This document shows positions 17,653 through 26,952 of a stretch of 64,000 nucleotides of DNA, piece by piece. Location of the stretch: the NCBI GenBank assembly GCA_045593725.1, contig JAZNXE010000026.1, positions 1 to 64,000 on the forward strand, given 5' to 3'. The notes below the pieces were generated by a model. It was not told where the DNA came from. It worked only from the letters and a program-made list of their open reading frames with translations, and did no database searches. How positions within the stretch are numbered: position 1 is the first letter of the stretch; every line of letters begins with the position of its first letter. The stretch comes from HGM12713 sp045593725. GTDB taxonomy: Bacteria > Bacillota > Clostridia > Oscillospirales > CAG-272. Both the position numbers and the translations under genes were made by a program.

Positions 17653-18549
17653 TCAGACGAATTCGCAGTACAGCATACCCTCAAGTATGAACTCGCGAGG
17701 TATCTCCTCTATGTCAGATATCTTTTCAAGGATTCGGCAGGCATCACCGTAATGCTTATCGTATTTATCCATTTTGCCTATTATTTCAACAAGATAGGGC
17801 TTCAGAACACCTATCTCGTATTCCATAGAAGAGCTTACGCTGTAATCTGTGTTTTGGATATAAGGGAAAATGTTCTTCTCCTCGTTTGCCCTTACGCTCT
17901 CCCAGAGCATAAAGGTAAATTCGGGGGTGCTCGACCTGAAATAATAATCCCGCACCAGTCTTCTCATAAGCCTCAGCTCGTTTGGCACGAACACCTGTCC
18001 CCCTATCTCAACATTCTCCAGCGGAGCAATATATATGCTGGCAGAGCCGTGCTCGGACAGAATTTCTATGACGTTGGGGTAATTGGCTTGTATTCCTTCA
18101 AATATGAAGATATCGTCATCATCTATGGACATATTTTTATAAGACGTGCGCCTGCCCTCGTTAAAATCGAATACGGGACAGTGTACCTCCTCTGACTCGA
18201 ATATCTCCCGGGCAAAGCGTCTGAGCGCCTCTCCGTCTATGGTGTCGGGAGAATCGTAGTCCAGTCCCTCTATTCCCTTTTCCCTTGCTATTTTCTCCAA
18301 CGTTTCTTTATCATAAAAGAAATCGTCAATGGAAACAACGTGTGCTCTTTTATCAAAAGAGGCAAAAAGAGATATAAGTATCTCCGCCGCCGTAGTTTTT
18401 CCCGAGCAGGTAGGTCCGAAAAGGCGGACTATACGTAGCTGCCTGTTTTTACATATATCCTCTGCGATAGTATAAAATTTGTCGTGAAAGCTTTTCTCGC
18501 ACTGCTTTACCCATTCCGCCTGTGCTGTTCTTAGATTATCTGATGCCAT
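17653..18549 (-). CDS. P-loop kinase of the uridine kinase/phosphoribulokinase family
   Basis: The 298-residue product has a Walker A motif GPTCSGKTT at about 44-52, then SIDDFFYD, DSPDTIDGEAL and IFEGIQA, the pattern of uridine kinase-like proteins that phosphorylate nucleosides or related sugars. Many relatives in Clostridia carry an additional N-terminal TGS/threonyl-tRNA synthetase-like module, and this one has only a short lead-in. The true substrate is uncertain and it should not be called Udk without testing. It is the last gene of the long cdaA-recJ-relA run, 50 bp after hemZ. Confidence 0.85.
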   Translation of the reverse strand: MASDNLRTAQAEWVKQCEKSFHDKFYTIAEDICKNRQLRIVRLFGPTCSGKTTAAEILISLFASFDKRAHVVSIDDFFYDKETLEKIAREKGIEGLDYDSPDTIDGEALRRFAREIFESEEVHCPVFDFNEGRRTSYKNMSIDDDDIFIFEGIQANYPNVIEILSEHGSASIYIAPLENVEIGGQVFVPNELRLMRRLVRDYYFRSSTPEFTFMLWESVRANEEKNIFPYIQNTDYSVSSSMEYEIGVLKPYLVEIIGKMDKYDKHYGDACRILEKISDIEEIPREFILEGMLYCEFV

Positions 18550-18599
18550 AGAATCCTCCTTAAAGACGGCACACGGTCACAGCCCAAGAGATTATTCTC

Positions 18600-20093
18600 T
18601 CAAATCATTCCGTGCTCGGTGTAGAACCGAACCGCTGCTTCCGCAAATGCCTCGTTTTTATTCTCTATTAGATATTCGTATGGATATTTCTGATGAAATA
18701 GACGTTCTATCTCACGTTTGTTGCAACAATTTCCCGTATTATCTACCAGCTTACCCACAGCCCCCGCTCCCGCGGCAAAGATGGAATGTATCTCCTCCAT
18801 CATATAGATATTATAGAGTCCCTCGTGTCCGGGGCGTGAAAAGCCCACGTTCTCGTAGTTACCTACCGTATTTTTCTGTCTGTACATATAATAAGGGATA
18901 TAGCCTGCCTGCTGTGTCTTTATCTGAGAATAATCCACACACTTACCCGCATCACCGCCTCTGGCGGAGTATATTCGGGAGTTCTGTCTTAATACCTCCG
19001 CGGATTTTTTTATGCAGAAGGTATGTACCGTAATATTCTCGGGAGAAAGAGCTATTATATCGTCCACGGTCTTGGAGAATATCTTGAAATTATCCCCCGG
19101 AAGTCCCGCTATAAGGTCAACGTTTACCGTGCGTATCTCTGCCTTGCGGGCATCCTCATAAGCCTTATAAAATTGTTCTATGGTATGATTTCTGCCAACG
19201 CCGCAAAGCACCTCGTCGCACAGGCTCTGAGGGTTGACGCTGACTCTTGTAACGCCGTATTCCTTTGCTATGGCAAATTTTTCGTATGTAATAGTATCGG
19301 GTCTTCCTGCCTCAAGCGTAAATTCATCAAGGGCAGATACGTCTGTTTCATCACATATAAGTGACAGCAGGTCGCGAAGCTGCCGCGAGTCAAGTATGGT
19401 AGGCGTTCCTCCGCCTATATATACGGTTCTTACCCTGAGTCCAAGCCGCCTTATTACCTCAAAATTTGAGCGTATATCCTTTTTCAGCTTTTCAAGATAC
19501 TCGGGTATAAGCGAAAGCAATCTCTTCGAGGTATAGGAAACGAAGGAGCAATAGGTGCATCTTGAGGGACAAAAGGGTATAGAAATATATACGCTGCAAT
19601 CCTTGGGCGAAGGCTCGCCCACAATGCTCTTTTCGGTAACCGCTATATTGGTAGCCAACGCTGCCTTTTTGGGTATAACAAGATAATCGGTGTTAAGTAT
19701 TCTCTTCACCTTGGTCTTGCTATATCCCGCGTCAAGCATCTCACTTGCTACCTTAGAGGGCCGTACGCCTATCATCATACCCCAAGCGGGACGGTATCCA
19801 AGCAACGCGCTCGCGGCGGTCAGCACAGCACCGCCTATGGCAAGCTTCAGCACACGCTCTTTGGTTCTGTCGGGGGTAAATTCCGCGTAATACTCGGCGC
19901 TCTCGCTTTTATCCTCAACACTGACGGTAGCATAGGCTCTTATTCCTCCGTCCACCTCCTCCGTCCTCACGGATATACAGGTGTCGGTTCCGTCCTCCTC
20001 CTCGCGCTCGCCAAAATGGGCACCCGGGAAAAATATCATTCCCAAAGTCTGGACGTAATATTTATTTATGGGTGAATCTAATATTATCTTCAT
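18600..20093 (-). CDS. hemZ: Radical SAM coproporphyrinogen dehydrogenase-like protein HemZ
   Basis: The 497-residue protein is a radical SAM enzyme with the CxxxCxxC cluster motif in PFCPSRCTYCSF near residue 175, followed by YIGGGTPT and a HemN-type C-terminal region. HemZ/HemN relatives oxidise coproporphyrinogen III without oxygen or act as heme-handling proteins. No other heme biosynthesis gene is in the window, so the physiological reaction is unproven. The start has GGCAGG about seven bases upstream. It follows dtd by 13 bp in the relA run, a common Clostridial order. Confidence 0.88.
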   Translation of the reverse strand: MKIILDSPINKYYVQTLGMIFFPGAHFGEREEEDGTDTCISVRTEEVDGGIRAYATVSVEDKSESAEYYAEFTPDRTKERVLKLAIGGAVLTAASALLGYRPAWGMMIGVRPSKVASEMLDAGYSKTKVKRILNTDYLVIPKKAALATNIAVTEKSIVGEPSPKDCSVYISIPFCPSRCTYCSFVSYTSKRLLSLIPEYLEKLKKDIRSNFEVIRRLGLRVRTVYIGGGTPTILDSRQLRDLLSLICDETDVSALDEFTLEAGRPDTITYEKFAIAKEYGVTRVSVNPQSLCDEVLCGVGRNHTIEQFYKAYEDARKAEIRTVNVDLIAGLPGDNFKIFSKTVDDIIALSPENITVHTFCIKKSAEVLRQNSRIYSARGGDAGKCVDYSQIKTQQAGYIPYYMYRQKNTVGNYENVGFSRPGHEGLYNIYMMEEIHSIFAAGAGAVGKLVDNTGNCCNKREIERLFHQKYPYEYLIENKNEAFAEAAVRFYTEHGMI

Positions 20094-20106
20094 ATATTTT
20101 CCTGCC

Positions 20107-20580
20107 TTAAATATTACTGTCCGTGGTTTTTTTCAAAAGCACGTTACTATCCATAACGATGGTAACAGGTCCGTCGCAGGACAGGTCTATACTCATATCC
20201 GCTCCGAACACTCCTTTTCCAACCTGTCTTATCTCTTTTTGACAAAGCTCACAAAAATACTCGTAAAGTCTGTTAGCCTCGTCGGGAGCCGCCGCCCCCA
20301 TATAATCGGGACGTTTTCCCTTTCTGTACGCGGCAAGGAGAGTAAAATTGGAAACTATAAGCGCCTCTCCGTCTATATCCTTGACAGATAGGTTCATCTT
20401 GTCATTCCCGTCACAGAATATTCGAAGACCTACGGTTTTCTCGGCAAGTGCCTGGGCATCCCTCTCGGTGTCGCCCTTTGCCACACCCAAAAGAATACAA
20501 AGTCCCTCACCGCAGCTTCCCACGACGTTTCCGTCAACAGTAACCGCAGCTCTTTTCACTCTTTGCAATACCGCTATCAT
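20107..20580 (-). CDS. dtd: D-aminoacyl-tRNA deacylase
   Basis: The 157-residue product matches DTD in length and fold signature (starting MIAVLQRVKRAAVTVDG). It removes D-amino acids and glycine mischarged on tRNA. Two usually invariant motifs deviate: SQxTL is SNFTL at 77-81, and NxGPxT is CDGPVT at 135-140. The Gly-Pro pair that rejects L-amino acids is intact. It is placed between relA and hemZ with 20- and 13-bp gaps, the usual relA-dtd arrangement. It is probably still active, but the Gln-to-Asn and Asn-to-Cys changes are noteworthy. Confidence 0.93.
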   Translation of the reverse strand: MIAVLQRVKRAAVTVDGNVVGSCGEGLCILLGVAKGDTERDAQALAEKTVGLRIFCDGNDKMNLSVKDIDGEALIVSNFTLLAAYRKGKRPDYMGAAAPDEANRLYEYFCELCQKEIRQVGKGVFGADMSIDLSCDGPVTIVMDSNVLLKKTTDSNI

Positions 20581-20600
20581 CCGTTTCCTCCTGGGCTATC

Positions 20601-22826
20601 CTATCCCTGTGAATAGCCTCTTGTAATATCAAGTACGTTCTCAATAGACCTGAGTCTTGACACAATGGAGCGATAGTGCTCCACGTTCTTACAGCTTATC
20701 TTAAGATTTATTATGACTCCGTCATTGCCGTTCTTAAGCGTATTTATCTGAAGCAGATGTACCTTCATTTCGGAAAGCGCAACCGAAATATCTGCAATAA
20801 GACCCATTCTGTCAAGCACGTAGATGCTTATCTGTGCCTCGTAAAGATCTACGCCGCCACCCTTGCTTTCCTCCCAGTGGGCGTTTACCCAGCGCTCCGC
20901 GTTTTCGGGGGATTGTCTGCTAATCTTAACGTTGGGACAGTCTGTCTTGTGCACCGACACTCCGTGTCCTCTTGTTATAAAGCCTATTACACTGTCCCCG
21001 GGCAAGGGATTGCAGCAACGGGCAAATTTAACCAGACAGCCCTCAAGTCCGTCAACTATTATGCCACCGTTGGATTTGATATTCTTGGGAGCTACGGTCT
21101 TTACCTGCTCCACAGTCATTTCTTCCGTGGACTGGTTTTCGCTCTCGTTGGCAAAGCTACGCTCAAACTCATCCTTGAGCTTACCCGCCACCTTAGAGAG
21201 GGCTATACCTCCGTAGCCAAGAGTATTGTAAAGGTCGTCGGCGCTCATATATCCAATGCGCTGACCTACCGCGGTGACCACCTCGTTGCGCTGAGCCTCG
21301 GTGAAGGAATGAGTCCAACGCTTGAACTCGGCATCCACCATACTCTTTCCCGCTACTATGTTTTCGGGTCTTTTTTCCTTCTTGAACCAGCCTCTTATCT
21401 TGGTTCTCGCCTCACTGGTCTTTACTATATTAAGCCAGTCGCGGCTTGGTCCCTTAGATGACGCCGAGGTCAGTATCTCTATGATATCTCCCGTTGAGGG
21501 CGCCTTGTCTATGGGAACTATCATTCCGTTTATTTTAGCTCCTATCATAGAATTTCCCACACCCGAATGTATGGCGTAAGCGAAATCTATGACGGTAGAG
21601 CCCTGAGGCAGGGATATAACGTCGCCCTTAGGGGTAAATACGAAGGTTTCATCCTGAAACAGGTCTGTCTTAAGAGCGTCAAGAAATTCGTCGGGATCTG
21701 CCACGTTGGATTCGGTTTCCACAAGCTTGGATATCCATTCCAGCTTTTGGTCAACCTCTGCCTTAGAGCGCTCTCCGCTCTTATATTTCCAGTGCGCGCA
21801 GATACCGTACTCTGCAACGTGGTGCATCTCCTGAGTACGGATCTGAACCTCGAAGGGTATTCCGTCGCGTCCGATTACAGTGGTATGAAGCGACTGATAC
21901 ATATTGGGCTTAGGCGTTGATATATAGTCCTTGAACCTTCCGGGTACAGACTTGAACATCTCGTGGATGAGTCCCAGAGCGGTATAGCACTCAAGCTCTG
22001 TTTCCACTATTATGCGCATAGCGTAAAAATCGTATATCTCGTCAAACGCCTTATTCTGATTAAACATCTTGCGGTAAATACTGTAAACCGACTTGATTCT
22101 TCCCGAAAGCTCGAAGTGTATTGTGTTTTCCCTGAGCTTGGCATCCACCGCGTGGCTTACGTTGTCTATAAAGCCAACGCTTTGACCGTATTTTTCCTCA
22201 ATATATTTTTCTATCTGCGCGTATCCTATGGGGTCAAGGTAGGATATACAAAGATTCTCAAGCTCCTGCTTTATCTTCTGCATACCGAGTCGATGCGCCA
22301 AAGGCGCGTAAACGTACATAGTTTCAAGCGCCGTTGACCTTCTCTTGGGGTCGGGCTTTACCGACAGGGTCCTCATATTGTGGAGTCTGTCGCAGAGCTT
22401 TACGAAAATAACGCGCACGTCCTTGGACATAGCAAGAAGCATCTTTCTTATATTCTCTATATGAGCCTCTTCCTTGTCCTCAATATACATAGTAACCATC
22501 TTGGTAAGTCCATCAACCAGCATGGTTACCTCTGTGCCGAATCTCGCCTCTATGTCCTTTAAGCTGGTCCTGTCCGCGCAATCCTCCACCGTGTCGTGCA
22601 GAAGCGCCGCGCAGATAGACGCGGTATCAAGTCCAAGGTCGGCAACTATCTCCGCAACCGCCACGGGATGGGATATATAAGGATCCCCGCTTACGCGGAA
22701 CTGTCCCTCATGCAGGCTCTCGGCATAATCTCCCGCCGCCTTTATTTTTTCCATATCGTACTTTCTTCCCGAAGCCGCAAGCTTATCTATAAGCTGCTGC
22801 ACGGTCGCGCACGTATTAGCTACCAT
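20601..22826 (-). CDS. relA: Bifunctional (p)ppGpp synthetase/hydrolase RelA/SpoT (Rsh)
   Basis: The 741-residue long Rsh protein controls the stringent response. Domains in order: an HD hydrolase with LLHDTVED near 72-79 and the KLCDRLHNMRTL helix; a synthetase domain (about 240-350) with DFYAMRII, YQSLHTTV and QIRT; a TGS domain (about 390-450); a zinc-finger/CC region with ARCCNPLPGD; and a C-terminal ACT domain (about 665-735). Both catalytic halves look intact. It is followed at 20 bp by dtd and preceded by recJ at 31 bp, so it belongs to the cdaA-headed transcript. Confidence 0.97.
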   Translation of the reverse strand: MVANTCATVQQLIDKLAASGRKYDMEKIKAAGDYAESLHEGQFRVSGDPYISHPVAVAEIVADLGLDTASICAALLHDTVEDCADRTSLKDIEARFGTEVTMLVDGLTKMVTMYIEDKEEAHIENIRKMLLAMSKDVRVIFVKLCDRLHNMRTLSVKPDPKRRSTALETMYVYAPLAHRLGMQKIKQELENLCISYLDPIGYAQIEKYIEEKYGQSVGFIDNVSHAVDAKLRENTIHFELSGRIKSVYSIYRKMFNQNKAFDEIYDFYAMRIIVETELECYTALGLIHEMFKSVPGRFKDYISTPKPNMYQSLHTTVIGRDGIPFEVQIRTQEMHHVAEYGICAHWKYKSGERSKAEVDQKLEWISKLVETESNVADPDEFLDALKTDLFQDETFVFTPKGDVISLPQGSTVIDFAYAIHSGVGNSMIGAKINGMIVPIDKAPSTGDIIEILTSASSKGPSRDWLNIVKTSEARTKIRGWFKKEKRPENIVAGKSMVDAEFKRWTHSFTEAQRNEVVTAVGQRIGYMSADDLYNTLGYGGIALSKVAGKLKDEFERSFANESENQSTEEMTVEQVKTVAPKNIKSNGGIIVDGLEGCLVKFARCCNPLPGDSVIGFITRGHGVSVHKTDCPNVKISRQSPENAERWVNAHWEESKGGGVDLYEAQISIYVLDRMGLIADISVALSEMKVHLLQINTLKNGNDGVIINLKISCKNVEHYRSIVSRLRSIENVLDITRGYSQG

Positions 22827-22857
22827 AAAGAAATCCTTTCCGCAGGAGATTTTCCCG

Positions 22858-25047
22858 CTACTTTCGGTCCACGCACTGGGACCTGAGCTTTTTCAGTATC
22901 GCAGATTTATCTATACTTGTCTTGTTTGCCTGAAAAATGACCTCAAAGCTGTATATATCGCTGTCAAGCTCGGATATTTCGCATATCCTAAGCTCGTTAA
23001 GTATCTCGAATATATATTTCAGCTTTACGTAATTTATCTTCTTGCTGTCAGAGGCGTTAAGCTCTCTTAAAACTCTTTTGGTGTCGGTAAGGCTGTTGCC
23101 GCTTCTGTACTCCCTGCGAAGAAGCATATAAACCTTGGCGCAATCCTCTCGGTCGGGAAGAATATTCTCGGCGGCAAGGTAGCGCTCGCCGCCCCTTATC
23201 TGGGCGTACCGCTTCTTTTCCTCCGCCATTTTTGCGGTATATTCCTCGGCAAGCCTTGCGTCACGCACTATCATTTGCGCGGACACAACGTCCTTGTAAT
23301 CGTTTATATCGATATTAAACAAAAGGTCAACCGTATCCCCTGCCTCAAAGCCCAGCTCGATAGGGTGCTTTCCAAAGTACATAGCGCTGACTGTTATATT
23401 ATCCTTTTCCACCAGCAGTCTGGTATGGTCACCGCCTCTGGTAGTGCTTACTCTCCTTACCGTTACGTTTCTCATAATAAAGAGAGGGGTGGCATTTCCC
23501 GTTCCGTATGGCTCAAGATACTGAAGCTCCTTGGCAAACTTTACGCTCACGTCAGCCATAGATATCTCACAGTCGGCGTCAAGCTTTATCTTAAACGCCT
23601 CCTCGTCAAGGTGTTCGCGGGCATACTCATTTATACGGCAACAAAATTCGTCGAGATTTCCCCGCTTTACCGTAAGACCTGCCGCAAGCTCGTGTCCGCC
23701 GTACTTTACAAGGAGGTCCTCGCAATGCGCCAGTGCCTCTACGAGATTTAGCCCTTTTATGCTACGTCCCGAGCCCTTTCCGTCATCAAATGCGCTCTCC
23801 TCCAAGCCAACAGAGCCGTCAAAGGAGATAAGTATTGAGGGAAGCCCGTATTTCTCGGTTATCTTTGAGGAAACTATACCGATTATTCCCTGCTGCCATT
23901 CGTTGCTATCAAGAACTATCACGGGATTTTTATCAAGGTCGGCAATATCCTCTATCATTGCGTATGCCTGCTCGGCTATTCTGTTCTCCTCCACCTGACG
24001 TCTTTTATTGATAGCGCAAAGCTCCTCGGCATAAGCGTAAGCCTCGTCCTCGTCGGTAGAAAGCAACATTTTGACCGCGATTGACGCATCTGAAATTCTT
24101 CCTGCCGCATTTATTCGGGGAGCAAGACCGAAACCGATGAAATTAGAATTTATTTTCCTTTTTTTGTTATCCTCTCCTACCTTTTTGGCAGATGATACGT
24201 CTATAAGAGCCTTTATTCCCGCGCGGGGACTCTGCTCCATGCGGTGTAAGCCTATCCTTACTATAAGTCTGTTCTCATCCACTATTGGCATTACGTCGGC
24301 GATAGTACCCAGTGCGGTTAAGTCAGCATACGTAAGACAAGCATCTCTTACGCCCTCCACTACTGCTCTACCCTGCTCTCGGCACTTTTTCATAGCGCAG
24401 GCGCAAACCAGCTTGAACACTACTCCAACTCCCGCAAGCTCCTTAAAGGGATAGGGACAATCGGGTCTGTGGGGATTTACCACCGCGCAGGCATTAGGAA
24501 GCTCGTTGCGACACTCGTGATGGTCGGTAACAACGAAATCCACCCCAAGAGTTTTGGCGTATTCCACCTCAGCGCCGGCAGTGATACCCGTATCAACTGT
24601 AATTATCAGCTTTACCCCCTCATTGGCAAGAGCCTCTACCGCCGCACAGGAAACTCCGTAGCCCTCGCCCTCTCGCTTTGGTATCTTCATACATACGTCA
24701 GCGCCCATAGAGTCAAGGTAAAGATACAGCATGCTGACCGAGGTAACTCCGTCCACGTCATAATCCCCGTATATACATATTTTTTCGCCTCTGCTTACCG
24801 CGAGAAGCACTCTCTCCACTGCCTTATCCATATCAGCAAGAAGATAAGGGTCGTGAAAATCAGCCTCCTTAAAATGCAAGAAACGTTCCGCGTCCTCGGC
24901 ACTTCGGTAGCCGCGGTTGTAAAGCAGTACGGCAAACAGCCGACTTCTCCCCAGCTTTTCTGCCATATCCCGTACTATACCGTCGCTTTGCTCATTGCCA
25001 AACACGTAGAGCTCGTTCCACACCTTCTCTCTTTTATCGTTTCTCAT
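22858..25047 (-). CDS. recJ: Single-stranded-DNA 5'-3' exonuclease RecJ
   Basis: RecJ degrades 5'-tailed single strands in recombination and mismatch repair. The 729-residue form begins at the ATG at 25047, which has GAGGTAG five bases upstream. The longer open frame from 25083 lacks such a site. Motifs visible are YGDYDVDG at 93-100, the DHH of VVTDHHE at 175-177, and a DHHA1-type C-terminal domain containing KYGGHELAAG. A long C-terminal extension beyond about 560 is typical of the Firmicutes form. The gene lies between the FAD oxidoreductase and relA. Confidence 0.96.
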   Translation of the reverse strand: MRNDKREKVWNELYVFGNEQSDGIVRDMAEKLGRSRLFAVLLYNRGYRSAEDAERFLHFKEADFHDPYLLADMDKAVERVLLAVSRGEKICIYGDYDVDGVTSVSMLYLYLDSMGADVCMKIPKREGEGYGVSCAAVEALANEGVKLIITVDTGITAGAEVEYAKTLGVDFVVTDHHECRNELPNACAVVNPHRPDCPYPFKELAGVGVVFKLVCACAMKKCREQGRAVVEGVRDACLTYADLTALGTIADVMPIVDENRLIVRIGLHRMEQSPRAGIKALIDVSSAKKVGEDNKKRKINSNFIGFGLAPRINAAGRISDASIAVKMLLSTDEDEAYAYAEELCAINKRRQVEENRIAEQAYAMIEDIADLDKNPVIVLDSNEWQQGIIGIVSSKITEKYGLPSILISFDGSVGLEESAFDDGKGSGRSIKGLNLVEALAHCEDLLVKYGGHELAAGLTVKRGNLDEFCCRINEYAREHLDEEAFKIKLDADCEISMADVSVKFAKELQYLEPYGTGNATPLFIMRNVTVRRVSTTRGGDHTRLLVEKDNITVSAMYFGKHPIELGFEAGDTVDLLFNIDINDYKDVVSAQMIVRDARLAEEYTAKMAEEKKRYAQIRGGERYLAAENILPDREDCAKVYMLLRREYRSGNSLTDTKRVLRELNASDSKKINYVKLKYIFEILNELRICEISELDSDIYSFEVIFQANKTSIDKSAILKKLRSQCVDRK

Positions 25048-25086
25048 TGGGACTACCTCTATATAAACACAAATTATAAACACATA

Positions 25087-26703
25087 TCACACAGGAGAAT
25101 ATCTCTCCATTATCTTCAGCGCGACTCTTATTCCGTCAATAGCCGCACTGGTTATTCCCCCCGCATATCCCGCGCCTTCTCCGCAAGGATATATATTACC
25201 CTTGCCTATGGCGCGCAGGTCCTCTCCCCTGAGTACACGCACCGGGGCAGAGGTCCTTGTTTCGGCTCCCGTAAGAACAGCGTCGCTTACGGCGAAGCCC
25301 GAAAGCTTACGCTCAAAGCTGCGCAGTCCTCTTTTCAGCTCCTCTGTAACAAAGGGTGGGAAAATATTATTAAAATCGGCAGGTCTTACAAGACCGCTTC
25401 TGTAAGTGGGCAAAATACGGGTGGGTTCACTTCCCCATCTTCCGTCCAAAAGGTCGCCAACAGTCATCATGGGAGCGTAATAATCCGAGCCGCCCTGCTT
25501 ATACGCCGCGCGCTCTATTCTTCTCTGAAATTCTATGGCGCCCATTGGAGTTCCGTCATAGTCGCTCTTGAATACCGACACAGCCACCGCGCTGTTGGAA
25601 TTTCTTCCCTCACGGGCGTTCTTGCTCATTCCGTTGACTACCACCCCTCCATCCTCGGATGCGGCGGCCACTACCTCTCCGCCCGGGCACATACAAAAGG
25701 TATAAACGCCTCTGCCCGACGAAGTGTCGGAAAGATGATATTCTCCCTTCCCAAGGCGGGGATGACCTGCCATATCTCCGTACATAGCTCTGTCTATATC
25801 CTCACGCAAATGCTCCACGCGCACACCCACAGAAAAGGATTTGGCATCAATGGCATAGCCATTGTCTATAAGCATAGCATAGGTATCTCTTGCGCTGTGA
25901 CCCGTAGCCAGAAGCAACGACGAGCACACTATCTCGCCCTTTGTGGTCTGTGCCGCTACGCTTCCGTCAGAAAGCTCACGAATCCCGTCAAGCCGTGCGC
26001 GGTAAAGCACTCTGCCTCCAAGCTCGGCTATCCTTAGGAGCATCCGGTCAACTATACCCATAAGCAAATCTGTTCCTATGTGGGGCTTCGCCGCCTTCAG
26101 TATCTCCTCGGGCGCTCCAAAATCACAAAAACGGCGCAGCACATAGCCTATCTTTGGGTCGTTTATGCGAGTAAGAAGCTTCCCGTCCGAAAACGTACCC
26201 GCTCCTCCCGCTCCAAACTGTATATTTGATTCGGTATCAAGAATACCGAATTTTGAGAACATCTCATATTTTTTCTGCCTGTCGGCAATAGAATCTCCGC
26301 GGTCTATGATAACAGGGCGATATCCGTTCTCAGCCAAAATCAGAGCAGCAAAAAGCCCCGCGGGTCCCATTCCCACTATCAAAGGGGGAAAGCTCATTTT
26401 TTCGCTTCCCTTTATTATCTCAAGCTCCTCGGACTCAAGAGCCGTAATGCGGTATTTTCTGCCCTTGGGCATTTCCACGCACACAGGCTCATCAAAGCGG
26501 GCAGCTACCGAATATACCAAACGGATATCGTTCTTCTTTCTCGCATCCACAGAACGCTTATACACGTCAAAACGAAGTCGTGCAGGGCACATCCCTGCAC
26601 GCTTCAGCTCATCCGCGGCTATTTTACAAGCCGTATCATCCTCAACATCAGGCGGCAGGCTAATGCCGCTTACGATAAATCCGTTGTATCTTATCTTAGC
26701 CAA
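25087..26703 (-). CDS. FAD-dependent oxidoreductase/dehydrogenase of unknown substrate
   Basis: The 538-residue protein binds FAD through a Rossmann motif, PLIVGMGPAGLFAALILAE (about 106-124), after an N-terminal domain of about 100 residues. A second dinucleotide-type signature is YPCGEGAGYAGGITSAA near the C-terminus. This architecture is widespread in Firmicutes as an uncharacterised FAD-dependent dehydrogenase, often close to cdaA/glmM. There is no signal peptide, so it is cytosolic. Its reaction is unknown to me. It sits 21 bp after the small CdaR-like gene and 39 bp before recJ. Confidence 0.9.
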   Translation of the reverse strand: MAKIRYNGFIVSGISLPPDVEDDTACKIAADELKRAGMCPARLRFDVYKRSVDARKKNDIRLVYSVAARFDEPVCVEMPKGRKYRITALESEELEIIKGSEKMSFPPLIVGMGPAGLFAALILAENGYRPVIIDRGDSIADRQKKYEMFSKFGILDTESNIQFGAGGAGTFSDGKLLTRINDPKIGYVLRRFCDFGAPEEILKAAKPHIGTDLLMGIVDRMLLRIAELGGRVLYRARLDGIRELSDGSVAAQTTKGEIVCSSLLLATGHSARDTYAMLIDNGYAIDAKSFSVGVRVEHLREDIDRAMYGDMAGHPRLGKGEYHLSDTSSGRGVYTFCMCPGGEVVAAASEDGGVVVNGMSKNAREGRNSNSAVAVSVFKSDYDGTPMGAIEFQRRIERAAYKQGGSDYYAPMMTVGDLLDGRWGSEPTRILPTYRSGLVRPADFNNIFPPFVTEELKRGLRSFERKLSGFAVSDAVLTGAETRTSAPVRVLRGEDLRAIGKGNIYPCGEGAGYAGGITSAAIDGIRVALKIMERYSPV

Positions 26704-26724
26704 ATCCGCTCCTCCGTACCGTGT

Positions 26725-26934
26725 TTACGCTTTTTGAGCCGTGCCTAATTCTTCCCTAAGCGTTTCGAGATTTTTCTTTTCGTTTAATTCCACGTTGGTG
26801 GCGTATATCCATATAACAAGAGCCACCAAAAGACATATTCCGAAGGCTACGATATCCCATTTTTTAAACTTTTTACTTTTTACTACCAGCTGGCCTTTCT
26901 TTAAAAGACCGCCTCCGCGCTTTTTATCAGCCAT
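26725..26934 (-). CDS. Tiny membrane protein resembling the CdaR (YbbR) N-terminal anchor only
   Basis: The product has only 69 residues: a very basic cytoplasmic N-terminus (about 1-26), one membrane segment (about 28-47) ending VIWIYATN, and a charged 20-residue outer tail. The Trp-Ile-Tyr end of the helix resembles the start of CdaR/YbbR, the membrane regulator normally encoded just after cdaA, yet none of the extracellular YbbR repeats follows. GGAGGAAG precedes the ATG 18 bp after the cdaA stop. The next gene begins 21 bp later, so there is no room for a frameshifted remainder. It may be a minimal CdaA partner. The homology call is by eye. Confidence 0.75.
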   Translation of the reverse strand: MADKKRGGGLLKKGQLVVKSKKFKKWDIVAFGICLLVALVIWIYATNVELNEKKNLETLREELGTAQKA

Positions 26935-26952
26935 ATCTTCCTCCGAATAATA

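Noticed and set aside
26704..26934. Frameshift in a longer CdaR gene
   Set aside because: Only 21 bp separate the small gene from the next start. No YbbR sequence exists in any frame there, so this is not a simple frameshift.
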